DNA of 64,000 bases from Microbispora amethystogenes (lineage in GTDB: Bacteria > Actinomycetota > Actinomycetes > Streptosporangiales > Streptosporangiaceae): the NCBI RefSeq assembly GCF_016863015.1, contig NZ_BOOB01000026.1:1-64000 (forward strand), read 5' to 3'. Below are positions 7,976 to 16,778 of this stretch, one piece after another; positions within the stretch are counted from its first letter, which is position 1, and the number at the start of each line of letters is the position of its first letter. The translations under genes and the position numbers were made by a program. A model generated the notes under the pieces. The model was not told the DNA's origin. It made no database searches and saw nothing but the letters and a program-made list of their open reading frames with translations.

Positions 7976-10900
7976 GTGACTTACAGCAGCTACGGACCGG
8001 AATCGTCCGGCCGCCCCGAGGACGCCTCGGGCTCCGGTGGATCATCCCGCCCTGGGCGCCGCCGTCGCTCGCCCCGGGAATCCGACGAGTACGGCGCCTA
8101 TGGCGACCACGGGGGCGAATACGGCGAACCCGCCCCGCCGCGGCAACGCGGCCAGGGGCCCGCGCCGCAGCCGCCCCGCCCCGAGCAGGACCCCCGCCGC
8201 CGTGAGGCGGCGGCCTTCGAGGACACGGCCGCCATGGGCGCGGTGCCGCCTTCGCCACAGGGTCAACCACACGGCCCCGCACAGGGTCCGCGGGGTCCCG
8301 TGGGCGGCGGCCGCCCGCCGGGAGGCCGCGACCCGCGCTACGGCGCCCAGGGCCCCGGCGGTCCCGGCGTCGGAGGCCCGGGTGGCCCCGGCGGTTTCGG
8401 TGGTCCGGCCGGCCCCGGTGGTCCGGGAGGTCCGGGACGGCCGGGGGCTCCGGGCGCCGACGAGCGCACCCAGGCGCTGGGCATGCCGGCGGGCGGCCCC
8501 CGTCGCGACGCCGAGGGGCAGCCCACCGAGTCGATGCAGACCGGCGGCCAGACCGGCGGAAGGCGCCGCAGGCCGCCCGGCCGCGGCGGACGCGGGCCCG
8601 GCGGCCCTGGAGGCCCCGGTGGTCCGGGGGGACCGGGTGGGCCCGGTGGTCCGGGAGGACGTGGTCCGCGTGACCCGCGCGACTTCGACGACGACGACTT
8701 CGAGGAGAACGACAAGCCCCGCCGTACGGGCTGGAAGCGGTTCGTCCCGAGCTGGAAGATCCTCCTCGCCAGCCTCACCGTGCTGTGCGCCGGCCTCTTC
8801 GGCATGATCGCGGTCGCCTACGCCAACACGGATCTGCCCTCCGAGCACGACGCGCAGGAGACGGCCAAGGCCCAGGGCAGCACCTTCTACTACCGCGACG
8901 GCTCGGTGCTGGCCCGCCTCGGCACCAAGCGGGTGGCGGTCACCATCGACCAGGTGCCGCAGCACGTCCAGGACGCGGTGGTGGCGGCGGAGAACCGCTC
9001 GTTCTGGGAGGACGGCGGCATCGACATCGCCGGCCTCACCCGGTCGGTCTGGATGACCGCCACGGGCCAGCAGACGCAGGGCGGTTCGACCATCACCCAG
9101 CAGATGGCCCGCAACTACTTCAACGGCCTCAGCACCGAGCAGACCATCAAGCGCAAGGTGAAGGAGATCTTCATCGCGGTCCGGCTCGACAAGGACTGGT
9201 CGAAGAACAAGGTCCTCGAGTACTACCTGAACACGGTGCCGTTCGGCCGCAACACCTACGGCATCGAGGCGGCGGCGCGCGAGTTCTTCAACGTGCCCGC
9301 CAAGAAGCTGACCGTGGCGCAGGGGGCCTACCTGGCCGGGCGCATCCAGCAGCCGAGCAACTTCGACAAGGCCGAGGCCGACGGCAACTACGCGGGCACC
9401 GAGGAGCGCTTCAAGTACGTCCTCACCGGCATGTCCCTGATGACGGACAAGGACGGCAAGCCCAAGTATCCGGATGTGCTGACCGCGAAGTTCCCCAAGC
9501 CGAAGCCGCAGAAGAATCCGCAGGAGTTCAGCGGGCTCAAGGGCTACATGCTCAGCCAGGCGCTGCACGAGCTGGAGGGCCGCAAGCTCAGCCGCGAGCA
9601 GATCGAGAGCGGCGGCTACAAGATCTACACCACCTTCGACAAGAAGCTCATGCAGGCCGCGAAGAAGGCGGTCCTGAACACCACGTCGTCGATGTCGAAG
9701 GAGTTCCACACCGGCCTTGCGGCCGTGGACCCGACGAACGGCCGGGTGATCGCGTTCTACGGCGGCAGCAACTACCTCAACGAGACCTGGAACGAGCCCT
9801 TCGACTCCAGGAAGCAGGCGGCCTCGGCGTTCAAGCCGTACGTGCTGGCCGCCTGGCTCGACGCGGGCTACAGCCTCAACAGCTACGTCCCCGGCAAGGA
9901 GACGATGCCGAAGACCCTGCCCGGCACCACTCCGATCACGAACGGGCACTCCGTGCCCGCGTCGATCGACGTGATCTACGCGACCGCGCACTCGATCAAC
10001 ACGGCGTTCGCCTCGATGGCGTTCAAGCTGCCCGGCCAGCTGGACGACCTGCGGTCGCTCACCGAGGCGGCCGGCATCAGCAAGCGGGCGCTGGAGGAGG
10101 ACAAGAACGGCGTCGGCGGCCAGAGCGGGCACGGCTACCAGCTCGCGATCGGCAGCGTCGGCGTCACGCCGGTGGAGCAGGCGGCCGGCTACTCGATCTT
10201 CGCCAACGCGGGCAAGCACGTCGACTACCACGTGATCAAAGAGGTCAAGCAGGGCAACACCGTCGTGCTGACCGAGGCCCGCGAGGTCAAGCAGGTGATC
10301 TCGCCGGAGGCCGCGGCCGACGCGACCTACGCCATGGAGCAGGTCATCAAGTCCGGTACGGCCAGCCGCTGGGGTCCCATCGGGCGCCCCGCCGCCGGCA
10401 AGACCGGCACCAACAACGACGAGAAGGAAGCCTGGTTCGTCGGCTACACGCCGCAGCTGGTGACCGCGGTCGGCATGTACCGCGAGCAGTGCGTGACCAA
10501 GAGCGGCAAGATCGTGCAGCCGCGCTACTCCAACTGCCCGATCACGCCGAACGGCAAGGAGCACCCGAAGTACAACGGGAACAACCCGTACACCCGCGTC
10601 AAGGAGGTGTCGCTGGGCTTCGAGGGCGCCGACGCCCCGACGCACATCTGGCACGACTTCATGGTCGCGGCGCACGAGGGCAAGCCCGTCGAGCAGTTCC
10701 CGGCGAAGGCCGGCATGGGCAGCCCGGAGAACATCGTGCCGAGCCCGACGCCCACCCCGTCTCCCAGCCCGGAGGACGGCGGCGGCGGGTTCCCCAACGA
10801 CATGCCGACCGACTTCCCGAACGGCGGCGGCGACGGCAGCGGCGGCGACGGCTCCTGTCTGCCCGGCGACCTGTCCTGTGACGGCGGCGCCGGTGGTGGC

Positions 10901-11044
10901 GACGACGGCGTGGGTCTCGACCTCGGCGAGGACGGCCCCGGACAAGGGGGGCCGCCGGGAGGACCGGGGGGACAGGGCGCTCCGGCCGACGGCGGCAGCG
11001 CCCCGGCGTCGGCGCCCGTGCCGCAGTCCGGGACCAGTCCCTGA
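7976..11044 (+). CDS. Class A penicillin-binding protein (bifunctional transglycosylase/transpeptidase)
   Basis: A 1022-residue bifunctional peptidoglycan synthase. Residues 1-255 are a low-complexity cytoplasmic region rich in Gly, Pro and Arg, with collagen-like GPGGPGG runs. One membrane anchor follows at about 262-284. The GT51 transglycosylase domain has the catalytic Glu339 in AAENRSFWEDGG and the GGSTITQQMARN block. The transpeptidase has SAFK (Ser617-Lys620), SIN (673-675) and KTGT (809-812). After about residue 915 comes a Pro/Ser linker and a Gly/Asp-rich disordered tail. The start is GTG 7976 with GAGGA upstream. It lies just upstream of two GT87-like membrane genes, as in related actinomycetes. 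Confidence 0.93.
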   Translation: MTYSSYGPESSGRPEDASGSGGSSRPGRRRRSPRESDEYGAYGDHGGEYGEPAPPRQRGQGPAPQPPRPEQDPRRREAAAFEDTAAMGAVPPSPQGQPHGPAQGPRGPVGGGRPPGGRDPRYGAQGPGGPGVGGPGGPGGFGGPAGPGGPGGPGRPGAPGADERTQALGMPAGGPRRDAEGQPTESMQTGGQTGGRRRRPPGRGGRGPGGPGGPGGPGGPGGPGGPGGRGPRDPRDFDDDDFEENDKPRRTGWKRFVPSWKILLASLTVLCAGLFGMIAVAYANTDLPSEHDAQETAKAQGSTFYYRDGSVLARLGTKRVAVTIDQVPQHVQDAVVAAENRSFWEDGGIDIAGLTRSVWMTATGQQTQGGSTITQQMARNYFNGLSTEQTIKRKVKEIFIAVRLDKDWSKNKVLEYYLNTVPFGRNTYGIEAAAREFFNVPAKKLTVAQGAYLAGRIQQPSNFDKAEADGNYAGTEERFKYVLTGMSLMTDKDGKPKYPDVLTAKFPKPKPQKNPQEFSGLKGYMLSQALHELEGRKLSREQIESGGYKIYTTFDKKLMQAAKKAVLNTTSSMSKEFHTGLAAVDPTNGRVIAFYGGSNYLNETWNEPFDSRKQAASAFKPYVLAAWLDAGYSLNSYVPGKETMPKTLPGTTPITNGHSVPASIDVIYATAHSINTAFASMAFKLPGQLDDLRSLTEAAGISKRALEEDKNGVGGQSGHGYQLAIGSVGVTPVEQAAGYSIFANAGKHVDYHVIKEVKQGNTVVLTEAREVKQVISPEAAADATYAMEQVIKSGTASRWGPIGRPAAGKTGTNNDEKEAWFVGYTPQLVTAVGMYREQCVTKSGKIVQPRYSNCPITPNGKEHPKYNGNNPYTRVKEVSLGFEGADAPTHIWHDFMVAAHEGKPVEQFPAKAGMGSPENIVPSPTPTPSPSPEDGGGGFPNDMPTDFPNGGGDGSGGDGSCLPGDLSCDGGAGGGDDGVGLDLGEDGPGQGGPPGGPGGQGAPADGGSAPASAPVPQSGTSP
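8346..8672 (+). repeat. Gly/Pro-rich coding repeats in the PBP N-terminus
   Basis: Two blocks of GGN-CCN-GG repeats encode collagen-like Gly-Pro-Gly-Gly runs, roughly 8346-8450 and 8596-8672. They are in frame and separated by a non-repetitive segment. Copy number probably varies between strains. Confidence 0.7.
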
Positions 11045-11103
11045 TCCCGTCCCGGGTCGTCCCGAGACCATGAGCCCGGGACGTCCCTGAGACCGTGACG
11101 AGA

Positions 11104-11130
11104 GGGCCCGCGGCGACACGCCGCGGGCCC
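11104..11130 (+). terminator. Strong hairpin after the PBP gene
   Basis: GGGCCCGCGGCG and CGCCGCGGGCCC form a perfect twelve-base-pair stem with an ACA loop, 60 bases after the PBP stop. There is no T-tract. Confidence 0.75.
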
Positions 11131-11183
11131 CCTCGACTCGCCGGAGTCGCCAACTCACGGCGTTCGATGGTGCAATACCCACC

Positions 11184-12584
11184 ATGACGACCCGGACCAC
11201 GAACGACTCCGCCCCGATGCCCGGGGTCGCCGCGCGAACGGTGCCGTACCTGCCTCTCGGGCTCCTCGCGGGACTCGGCGCCGTCCTCGCCTATCTGTGG
11301 AAGTATCCCTGCCGGTTCGGCGGCGCCTGGGACGGCGGAATCGGGCAGTACACGCACTTCTGCTACACCGACATCTATCCGCTGTTCTGGGCGGAGAAGC
11401 TCAACGAGGGCAAGGTCCCGTACGTCGACTACCCGGTCGAATATCCGGTCGGCATCGGCGGGATCATGGAGTTCGCCCGGCGTCTCGCCGGCGGCGACGG
11501 GGTCGTGTTCTACGACGTCACCGTGGTCCTGATGGGTCTTGCGCTGGTCGCGGGCGTGCTGCTGACGGCCGCGCTCGCGGGCCGCCGCCCCTGGGACGCC
11601 CTGTGGTACGCCATCGGCCCGGCCGTCATCCTCTGCGCGTACATTAACTGGGACCTCGCCGCGGGCGCGCTCGCGCTGGGCGGCCTGCTGGCCTGGGCCC
11701 GGAACCGGCCGTGGCTGGCCGGCGTGCTGCTGGCCCTCTCCGTGGCCACGAAGTTCTATCCGCTGATGTTCTTCGGCGCGTTGTTCCTGCTCACCCTGCG
11801 TACGGCCAGGTGGGTGCCGTTCCTGAAGACCGTCGCTGGAGCGGCGGGCGCCTGGCTGCTGGTCAACGTGCCGATCATGATGGTCAACTTCGAGGGCTGG
11901 CAGCGGTTCTACGCCTTCAGCAGCGAGCGCGGCGCCGACTGGGGCGGCCTGTGGTTCTTCTTCCAGAAGACGCAGTGGTTCGGCCACGACCGGCCCGAGT
12001 TCCTGGCCTTCCTCGGGGACTCCGAGAAGCTGAACACGATGGCCATGGCGGCGCTGGCGGTGCTGCTGCTGGGAGTGGCCGTGCTCGCCCTCGTCGCGCC
12101 GCGACGGCCGCGCCTGATGCAGCTGTGCTTCCTGGCCCTGGCCGCCTTCATGATCACCAACAAGGTCTGGTCGCCGCAGTACGTCCTGTGGCTGGTGCCG
12201 TTCGCGGTGCTGGCCAGGCCGAGGTGGGGGGCCCTCGCCGCCTGGCAGGTGGCCGAGTGCTGGTACTTCTTCTCGATCTGGCTCTACCTGATCACCCAGA
12301 TCCCCGACCAGGCCTCGCTCGGCATCGGCGACGACCCGTACTTCCTGTCGGTCTGGGCCCGGCTGCTGACCATCCTCGTTCTCATGGGGCTGGTGGTCTG
12401 GGAGATCCTGCGCCCCGAACACGACGTCGTCCGGCAGGGGGATGTGGACGATCCGTCCGGCGGCCCGTTCGACCAGGCCGAGGACCGTTTCGTACTGCGC
12501 CGCGCGTTCCTCTCCCGGGGCGGGAGCGAGGAGCGTGGCGGACCGGAGGAACGGGGCGGAGAGGCGCAGCCCGAACCGGTCTGA
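11184..12584 (+). CDS. GT87-like polytopic membrane glycosyltransferase
   Basis: A 466-residue membrane protein with about ten hydrophobic segments. The layout resembles the DUF2029/GT87 family of polyprenyl-phosphate-sugar mannosyltransferases: an acidic motif after TM1 (YTDIYPLFWAEKLNEGKVPYVDYPVEYPVG, residues about 61-90), AIGPAVILCAYINWDLAAGALALGG, the conserved ALSVATKFYPLMFFGA, and NKVWSPQYVLWLVPF. Those acidic residues sit on the extracytoplasmic face in family models. The C-terminal 60 residues are hydrophilic. The start is ATG 11184. It is followed 124 bases later by a second, distant relative. The acceptor is unknown; a cell-wall or lipid glycan role is inferred from the PBP neighbour. 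Confidence 0.75.
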   Translation: MTTRTTNDSAPMPGVAARTVPYLPLGLLAGLGAVLAYLWKYPCRFGGAWDGGIGQYTHFCYTDIYPLFWAEKLNEGKVPYVDYPVEYPVGIGGIMEFARRLAGGDGVVFYDVTVVLMGLALVAGVLLTAALAGRRPWDALWYAIGPAVILCAYINWDLAAGALALGGLLAWARNRPWLAGVLLALSVATKFYPLMFFGALFLLTLRTARWVPFLKTVAGAAGAWLLVNVPIMMVNFEGWQRFYAFSSERGADWGGLWFFFQKTQWFGHDRPEFLAFLGDSEKLNTMAMAALAVLLLGVAVLALVAPRRPRLMQLCFLALAAFMITNKVWSPQYVLWLVPFAVLARPRWGALAAWQVAECWYFFSIWLYLITQIPDQASLGIGDDPYFLSVWARLLTILVLMGLVVWEILRPEHDVVRQGDVDDPSGGPFDQAEDRFVLRRAFLSRGGSEERGGPEERGGEAQPEPV

Positions 12585-12708
12585 GTCATGAATCTTTCAT
12601 CGGATTTCGCGGCCCGTGCGAGCCCTCTCCGGACGTCCCCGGGAGACGCGCGCGCGGGCTTCGCGTAACGTCGCTCGCAAGCGTGCGGCGAACGGGGAGG
12701 AGACGGTG

Positions 12709-13944
12709 ATGCGCCGGAGGCCGCCATGGCTTCTGCTGCTCGTGTGGACGGTGACCCGGGCGGGGCTGTTCCTCGTCGCGACCCAGACCATCCCGACCGG
12801 CCACGGCGACTCGTTCAGCAACGACGTCACCCTCTACCAGGGCTGGTCGGACGTCCTGGCGCGCGGGGAGTTCCCCTCGGGGGACGACAAGTGGCAGTAT
12901 CCGCCGTTCGCGGCGCTGCCGATGCTCCTCCCCAGGCTGCTGCCGTTCGAGTATCACGTCGCCTTCTATCTGCTGTCCCTACTGTGCGACCTCGCGATCC
13001 TGTTCCTGGTGTGGCGGTTCTCGCGCTCCCCGCGCGGCGGAGGCCGCACCGGCCCGTGGGCGTGGACCATCGGCGCGGCCCTGCTCGGGCCGGTGCTCCT
13101 CGGCCGGTACGACCTGATGGTCACCCTGGTGGCGGTGCTGGCGCTGACGGCCTCGGCGCACCCGGTGGTGCGCGGGGCGCTGATCGGCGTCGGGCTCATC
13201 GTCAAGGTGTGGCCGGTCGCGCTGCTCACCGGCCTGCGGCGGTGGCGTGAACTGCTGACCGCCACCGGCTCCACGATCGTCGTCGCGGTGGCCGGCTGCG
13301 GCATGGCCGCGCTGACCCTGCCGCACGCGCTCGACTTCCTGACCGCGCAGCAGGAGCGGGGGCTGCAGATCGAGTCGCTCGCCGCGACGCCGTTCGCGCT
13401 CGCCCGGGCCGTCGGGTGGTGGGACGGCTTCACCACCTACCAGCACGGCTCGATGGAGGCCGTGGGCCCCGGCGTGGACACCGCGATCTGGGTGAGCCTG
13501 GCGGCCACGCCCGCGGCGCTCGTGCTGATCGGGGTGTGGTGGCTGCGCGCCGCTCCGAGCCCGCGCTCCTACTACGACGCCGCGCTCACCACCGTGCTGT
13601 TCCTGGTCGTCACGAGCCGGGTGCTGTCGCCGCAGTACTTCGTCTGGGTGATCGGCGTCGCCGCCGTCCTCCTGTCGGTGCGGCGCACGGAGCCGGGCCC
13701 GACGCAGCGGCCGGCCGCCTGGCTCGTCGTGGTCGCCGCCCTGCTCACCGGGATCATGTATCCCTGGGTGGAGCAGGACTACAGCTGGGAGGGCGCGCTG
13801 CCCGGCACCGTGGTGCTGACCCTCCGGAACCTGGTCTTCCTGGCCGCGGCGGTCACGTCGTACGTGCAGCTGTGGCGGGCCACGCGCAGGCCGAAGCCGG
13901 CGAAGAACGAGCAGGACGTTCCAGAAGCTCTACCCGTTTTCTGA
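12709..13944 (+). CDS. Second GT87-like membrane glycosyltransferase
   Basis: A 411-residue polytopic membrane protein sharing the layout of its upstream neighbour: FSNDVTLYQGWSDVLARGEFPSGDDKWQYPPFAALPM near the N-terminus, then GRYDLMVTLVAVLALTA, LIGVGLIVKVWPVALL and SRVLSPQYFVWVIG. The Asp-rich first loop and the VKVWP motif suggest a DUF2029/GT87-type transferase using a lipid-linked sugar. I chose ATG 12709 because GGGGAGGAG lies just upstream; the frame extends back to 12616 without a site. The two genes are probably paralogues working in the same envelope pathway, but that is inference. Confidence 0.72.
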   Translation: MRRRPPWLLLLVWTVTRAGLFLVATQTIPTGHGDSFSNDVTLYQGWSDVLARGEFPSGDDKWQYPPFAALPMLLPRLLPFEYHVAFYLLSLLCDLAILFLVWRFSRSPRGGGRTGPWAWTIGAALLGPVLLGRYDLMVTLVAVLALTASAHPVVRGALIGVGLIVKVWPVALLTGLRRWRELLTATGSTIVVAVAGCGMAALTLPHALDFLTAQQERGLQIESLAATPFALARAVGWWDGFTTYQHGSMEAVGPGVDTAIWVSLAATPAALVLIGVWWLRAAPSPRSYYDAALTTVLFLVVTSRVLSPQYFVWVIGVAAVLLSVRRTEPGPTQRPAAWLVVVAALLTGIMYPWVEQDYSWEGALPGTVVLTLRNLVFLAAAVTSYVQLWRATRRPKPAKNEQDVPEALPVF

Positions 13945-13962
13945 GCTTCGCAATCCGCAGAT

Positions 13963-13983
13963 TTATCCACAGGCTGTGGACGG
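13963..13983. promoter_or_regulatory. DnaA-box-like inverted pair in a hairpin
   Basis: TTATCCACA at 13963-13971 matches the classic DnaA box, and TGTGGACGG at 13975-13983 is a weaker copy on the other strand. The core, TCCACAG-G-CTGTGGA, is also a perfect 15-base palindrome between converging genes, so it may simply be a terminator stem. Confidence 0.4.
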
Positions 13984-13990
13984 CCGTTCT

Positions 13991-14779
13991 CTACAGGTGT
14001 TTGCGCAGGAACGCGATGTCCTCGGCCTGACCCTCGAACGGTGTCTCGACCACGATCGGCGCGCCGGCCGCGCGGCAGACCGCGAGGATCAGCTCGGGGT
14101 CGATCCGGCCGGCGCCGAGGTTGGCGTGCCGGTCGGCGCCCGAGTCGAACGCGTCCCGCGAGTCGTTGCAGTGCACGAGGTCGATCCGGCCGGTGATCGC
14201 CTTCACCCGCTCCACCAGCCCCGCGAGCTCCTCGCCGCCCGCGTGGAAGTGGCAGGTGTCGAGGCAGAAACCGACCATCGACGCGTCCGGCGCCCCCGCC
14301 GTCGCGGCGTCCCACAGCCGGGCGATCCGCTCCAGCCGGCGCGCCATCGCGTTGCCGCCGCCCGCGGTGTTCTCGATCAGGACGGGAATCGGGCACTCGG
14401 TGCGCTCGAAGACCTTGCGCCAGTTGTCGAACCCGGTCTGCGGGTCGTCGCCCGCGTTGACGTGCCCGCCGTGGACGATCAGCCCCTTGGCGCCGATCGA
14501 CGCCGCCGCCTTGAGGTGCGCGTCCAGGAGCTTGCGGCTCGGGATGCGGATGCGGTTGTTCGCGGTCGCCACGTTGATGACGTACGGCGCGTGCACGTAG
14601 ACGTCGACGTCCGACGCGCGCAGGGCGTCGGCCGTGGCCGGGAGCACGGGGCTCTTCCAGCCCTGCGGGTCGCCGAGGAAGAACTGCACCACCTCGGCGT
14701 CGCGGGCCGCCGCGTGCGCCAGCGGGTCGTCCTGGTCGACGTGGGCCCCGATCCGCGGGCCGGCGCTGTGGCTGTCCAT
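13991..14779 (-). CDS. Endonuclease IV-like (AP endonuclease family 2) TIM-barrel protein
   Basis: A 262-residue TIM-barrel protein of the Nfo family, which cleaves DNA at abasic sites using a trinuclear zinc centre. Metal-ligand motifs are visible in order: RIGAHV at the N-terminus, VYVHAPYVINVA, IVHGGHV, LIENTAGGGNA, FCLDTCHFHAGG, LVHCNDSRDAFDSGADRHANLG and VVETPF. ATG 14779 has GGAGG six bases upstream; the longer frame to 14881 runs through the promoter hairpins. Slightly shorter than E. coli Nfo (285). Likely a DNA-repair enzyme; activity as a sugar isomerase-like relative cannot be fully excluded. Confidence 0.85.
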   Translation of the reverse strand: MDSHSAGPRIGAHVDQDDPLAHAAARDAEVVQFFLGDPQGWKSPVLPATADALRASDVDVYVHAPYVINVATANNRIRIPSRKLLDAHLKAAASIGAKGLIVHGGHVNAGDDPQTGFDNWRKVFERTECPIPVLIENTAGGGNAMARRLERIARLWDAATAGAPDASMVGFCLDTCHFHAGGEELAGLVERVKAITGRIDLVHCNDSRDAFDSGADRHANLGAGRIDPELILAVCRAAGAPIVVETPFEGQAEDIAFLRKHL

Positions 14780-14842
14780 GGAGGTCCTCCAACACATGCG
14801 TGCCTGGTGAGCGGCTGCCGGACGCGGAGGGCGAACTGTAGG

Positions 14843-14891
14843 CGCTCTCCAAGAGCGTTTCAAGAGGGCGTGCTGTTTCAAGAGAGCACGC
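14843..14891. promoter_or_regulatory. Two consecutive hairpins with a shared direct repeat
   Basis: CGCTCT-CCA-AGAGCG (14843-14857) is followed by GCGTGCT...AGCACGC (14868-14891). The ten-base sequence GTTTCAAGAG occurs at 14857-14866 and again in the second loop at 14875-14884. They lie in the divergent promoter region between the endonuclease gene and a small membrane protein. Confidence 0.5.
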
Positions 14892-14957
14892 AGGGGAAGT
14901 CGCGTGTCACGCGCCCTGAGACCCGCGCGCCGATCCTACTTCGTCAGGGAGACGAGC

Positions 14958-15134
14958 ATGAGATATCGCTTAGGCAGCTTCATCCTTCTCATCTACATCC
15001 TCGTCGGCCTCTACGTGGCCTGGATCCACCACTACATCACCCCCACCCTCATCAAGCAGGTCGCCCAGGCCCTGATCGCGGTCTTCCTGTGGTTCCTCGT
15101 GCTCCTCGGCGTCGACCTGCACATCGGCGGCTGA
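14958..15134 (+). CDS. Small membrane protein (58 residues)
   Basis: A short hydrophobic protein with two transmembrane helices, FILLIYILVGLYVAWIH and ALIAVFLWFLVLLGVDL, joined by a loop (HYITPTLIKQVAQ). The ATG at 14958 has GGGAG six bases upstream; a longer frame to 14904 has none. No catalytic motif is visible. It resembles the small hydrophobic proteins commonly annotated in Streptomyces and relatives. Function unknown. Confidence 0.7.
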   Translation: MRYRLGSFILLIYILVGLYVAWIHHYITPTLIKQVAQALIAVFLWFLVLLGVDLHIGG

Positions 15135-15224
15135 GGCATACCCGGTCGGAGCGGCGCCGCGGAGACGAGCCCGTCGCGCAGAGTTCGACAGGGTTCGATC
15201 GCGCGGGGTTCTCTTGCGCAGTGG

Positions 15225-15557
15225 TCAGTTGCGCAGGGTGAACCCGCGTGGGAAGAACCCGCCGTGCGCGATCCCCAGCGCCGCGCCGACGAACGACCCC
15301 ACGATCCCCACGATGATCAGTGCTCGTTGCCTGCTGGTCGACGAGACGAACTGCGCGTAGAGGCCGCCCCAGAACCCGGCCGCGCCGACCCATGACGCGA
15401 CCATGTGCGCCCGCACGACGAACCCCGTGACGAACGCCACCAGACCACACGCGAGCGTGGCGATCGTCATCGCGTTCTCCCGCGGGTGCGGCCGCCCGTC
15501 GGTGTTCAGCGTCAGGCGAACGGGGCGCCTCTTTCCCCGGCCGATGACACGTGGCAT
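15225..15557 (-). CDS. Small multi-span membrane protein
   Basis: A 110-residue protein with a basic N-terminus (GRGKRRPVRL) followed by three hydrophobic segments, about residues 30-48 (MTIATLACGLVAFVTGFVV), 53-70 (VASWVGAAGFWGGLYAQFV) and 78-95 (ALIIVGIVGSFVGAALGIA). GGGGGAGG precedes a GTG-ATG pair; I use ATG 15557. The frame extends far upstream across the antisense of rpsF and ssb, which is not coding. It is divergent from rpsF. Unknown function. Confidence 0.65.
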   Translation of the reverse strand: MPRVIGRGKRRPVRLTLNTDGRPHPRENAMTIATLACGLVAFVTGFVVRAHMVASWVGAAGFWGGLYAQFVSSTSRQRALIIVGIVGSFVGAALGIAHGGFFPRGFTLRN

Positions 15558-15618
15558 CACGCCTCCCCCCTCTGACCTCCAGTTTCGCTCTCCGTCCGGC
15601 TCACGGCCAAGGGGCTGG

Positions 15619-15737
15619 TAGCCTTGTTCGACTGCGTCTGACACAGCGCGGGCGGCTGACCGCCCGGCATCGCGCAGGGTCCTCCTGTCACGGCAAGGTG
15701 TCGTGACCGCAAGAGTCCAGAGGAGGTTGGATAACAC
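15619..15737 (+). promoter_or_regulatory. rpsF promoter and structured leader
   Basis: TAGCCT at 15619-15624 could be a -10 element, giving a leader of about 105 bases. Within it, GGGCGG-CTGA-CCGCCC is enclosed by a second pairing of GCGC (about 15646-15649) with GCGC (about 15671-15674), leaving an asymmetric bulge. S6:S18 complexes bind hairpin leaders of this kind in many bacteria, so autoregulation is possible. AGGAGG lies before the ATG. Confidence 0.4.
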
Positions 15738-16028
15738 ATGCGTCGCTACGAGATGATGGTCATCCTCGACCCGTCCCTCGACGAGCGCACCGTGCAGCCG
15801 TCGCTCGACCAGTTCCTCGCCGTCGTCCGCAATGACGGCGGAAGCGTGGAGAAGGTCGACGTCTGGGGCCGTCGCCGCCTGTCCTACGACATCGAGAAGA
15901 AGTCCGAGGGCATCTACGCGGTGGTCGACCTGACCGCCGAGCCCGCCACCGTGAAGGAGCTGGACCGCCAGCTCAACCTGAACGAGGGCATTCTCCGCAC
16001 CAAGGTCATCCGCCCCGAGCTGCACTAG
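15738..16028 (+). CDS. rpsF: 30S ribosomal protein S6
   Basis: A 96-residue S6 protein. It starts [19 protein letters not shown] and has the family blocks [22 protein letters not shown] and [16 protein letters not shown]6 binds S18 in the platform of the small subunit. AGGAGG lies ahead of ATG 15738. It is first in the operon rpsF-ssb-rpsR-rplI, the standard bacterial arrangement. Confidence 0.98.
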   Translation: MRRYEMMVILDPSLDERTVQPSLDQFLAVVRNDGGSVEKVDVWGRRRLSYDIEKKSEGIYAVVDLTAEPATVKELDRQLNLNEGILRTKVIRPELH

Positions 16029-16119
16029 ACGGCTCCGAAGCCCGGCGGTTTGTCGGGCCCGAGCCGTACTCTGAGCCCTTGACGGCTCAGCTGACGGGAT
16101 AGGAAGGCGAAAGCGACCG

Positions 16120-16668
16120 ATGGCAGCAGGCGACACACAGATCACCATTGTCGGCAATCTTGTCGACGACCCGGAGCTGCGCTTCACCCCGACGGGGCAG
16201 GCCGTGGCCCGGTTCCGCATCGCGTCCACTCCGAGGTTCCTGGACAAGCAGACCAACGAGTGGAAAGACGGCGAGGGCCTGTTCCTCACCTGCAACGTCT
16301 GGCGGCAGGCGGCGGAGAACGTCGCCGAGAGCCTCCAGCGCGGCATGCGGGTGATCGTGCAGGGACGGCTGCGCCAGCGTTCGTACGAGACCAAGGAAGG
16401 CGAGAAGCGCACGGTCTACGAGGTCGAGGTCGACGAGGTCGGCCCCTCGCTCCGCAACGCGACGGCGAAGGTCAACAAGACCTCGCGCCAGGGCGGAAGC
16501 GGCGGCGGGGGCTTCGGCGGCGGCCCGGCCAACGACCCGTGGGCGTCCGCGTCTCCCGCTCCGCAGGGTGGCTACGGCTCCGGCGGAGGGGGCGGTGGCG
16601 GTTTCGGCGGCGCTCCCCAGGGTGGCGGCGGCTTCGGCGGCGACTTCAGCGACGAACCGCCCTTCTAG
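16120..16668 (+). CDS. ssb: Single-stranded DNA-binding protein
   Basis: A 182-residue SSB that protects single-stranded DNA and recruits replication and repair enzymes. The OB-fold spans about residues 1-112 (start [22 protein letters not shown]). A Gly-rich flexible linker follows from about 127. It ends in the acidic interaction tip SDEPPF, which is intact. Second gene of the rpsF operon. Its position between two ribosomal genes ties expression to growth. Confidence 0.97.
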   Translation: MAAGDTQITIVGNLVDDPELRFTPTGQAVARFRIASTPRFLDKQTNEWKDGEGLFLTCNVWRQAAENVAESLQRGMRVIVQGRLRQRSYETKEGEKRTVYEVEVDEVGPSLRNATAKVNKTSRQGGSGGGGFGGGPANDPWASASPAPQGGYGSGGGGGGGFGGAPQGGGGFGGDFSDEPPF

Positions 16669-16778
16669 GGAAACGACCTTCGGGAACGACCCGGTCCCGG
16701 GCCTTCCGGTCCCACTCACCGTAAACACAACCGAGCGACCATTCCCGCGAAACGCGGGGCTCTGAAAGGAGCACCACG

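Noticed and set aside
8346..8672. CRISPR-like or mobile repeats
   Set aside because: The repeats are in-frame Gly/Pro codons in a gene, not spaced palindromic units.
8042..11200. 1052-residue minus-strand frame over the PBP gene
   Set aside because: High-G+C antisense artefact; rich in Arg/Gly/Val with no motif.
15558..16412. Minus-strand extension of the 110-residue membrane protein
   Set aside because: It runs across rpsF and ssb in antisense and lacks a ribosome-binding site; the start at 15557 fits.
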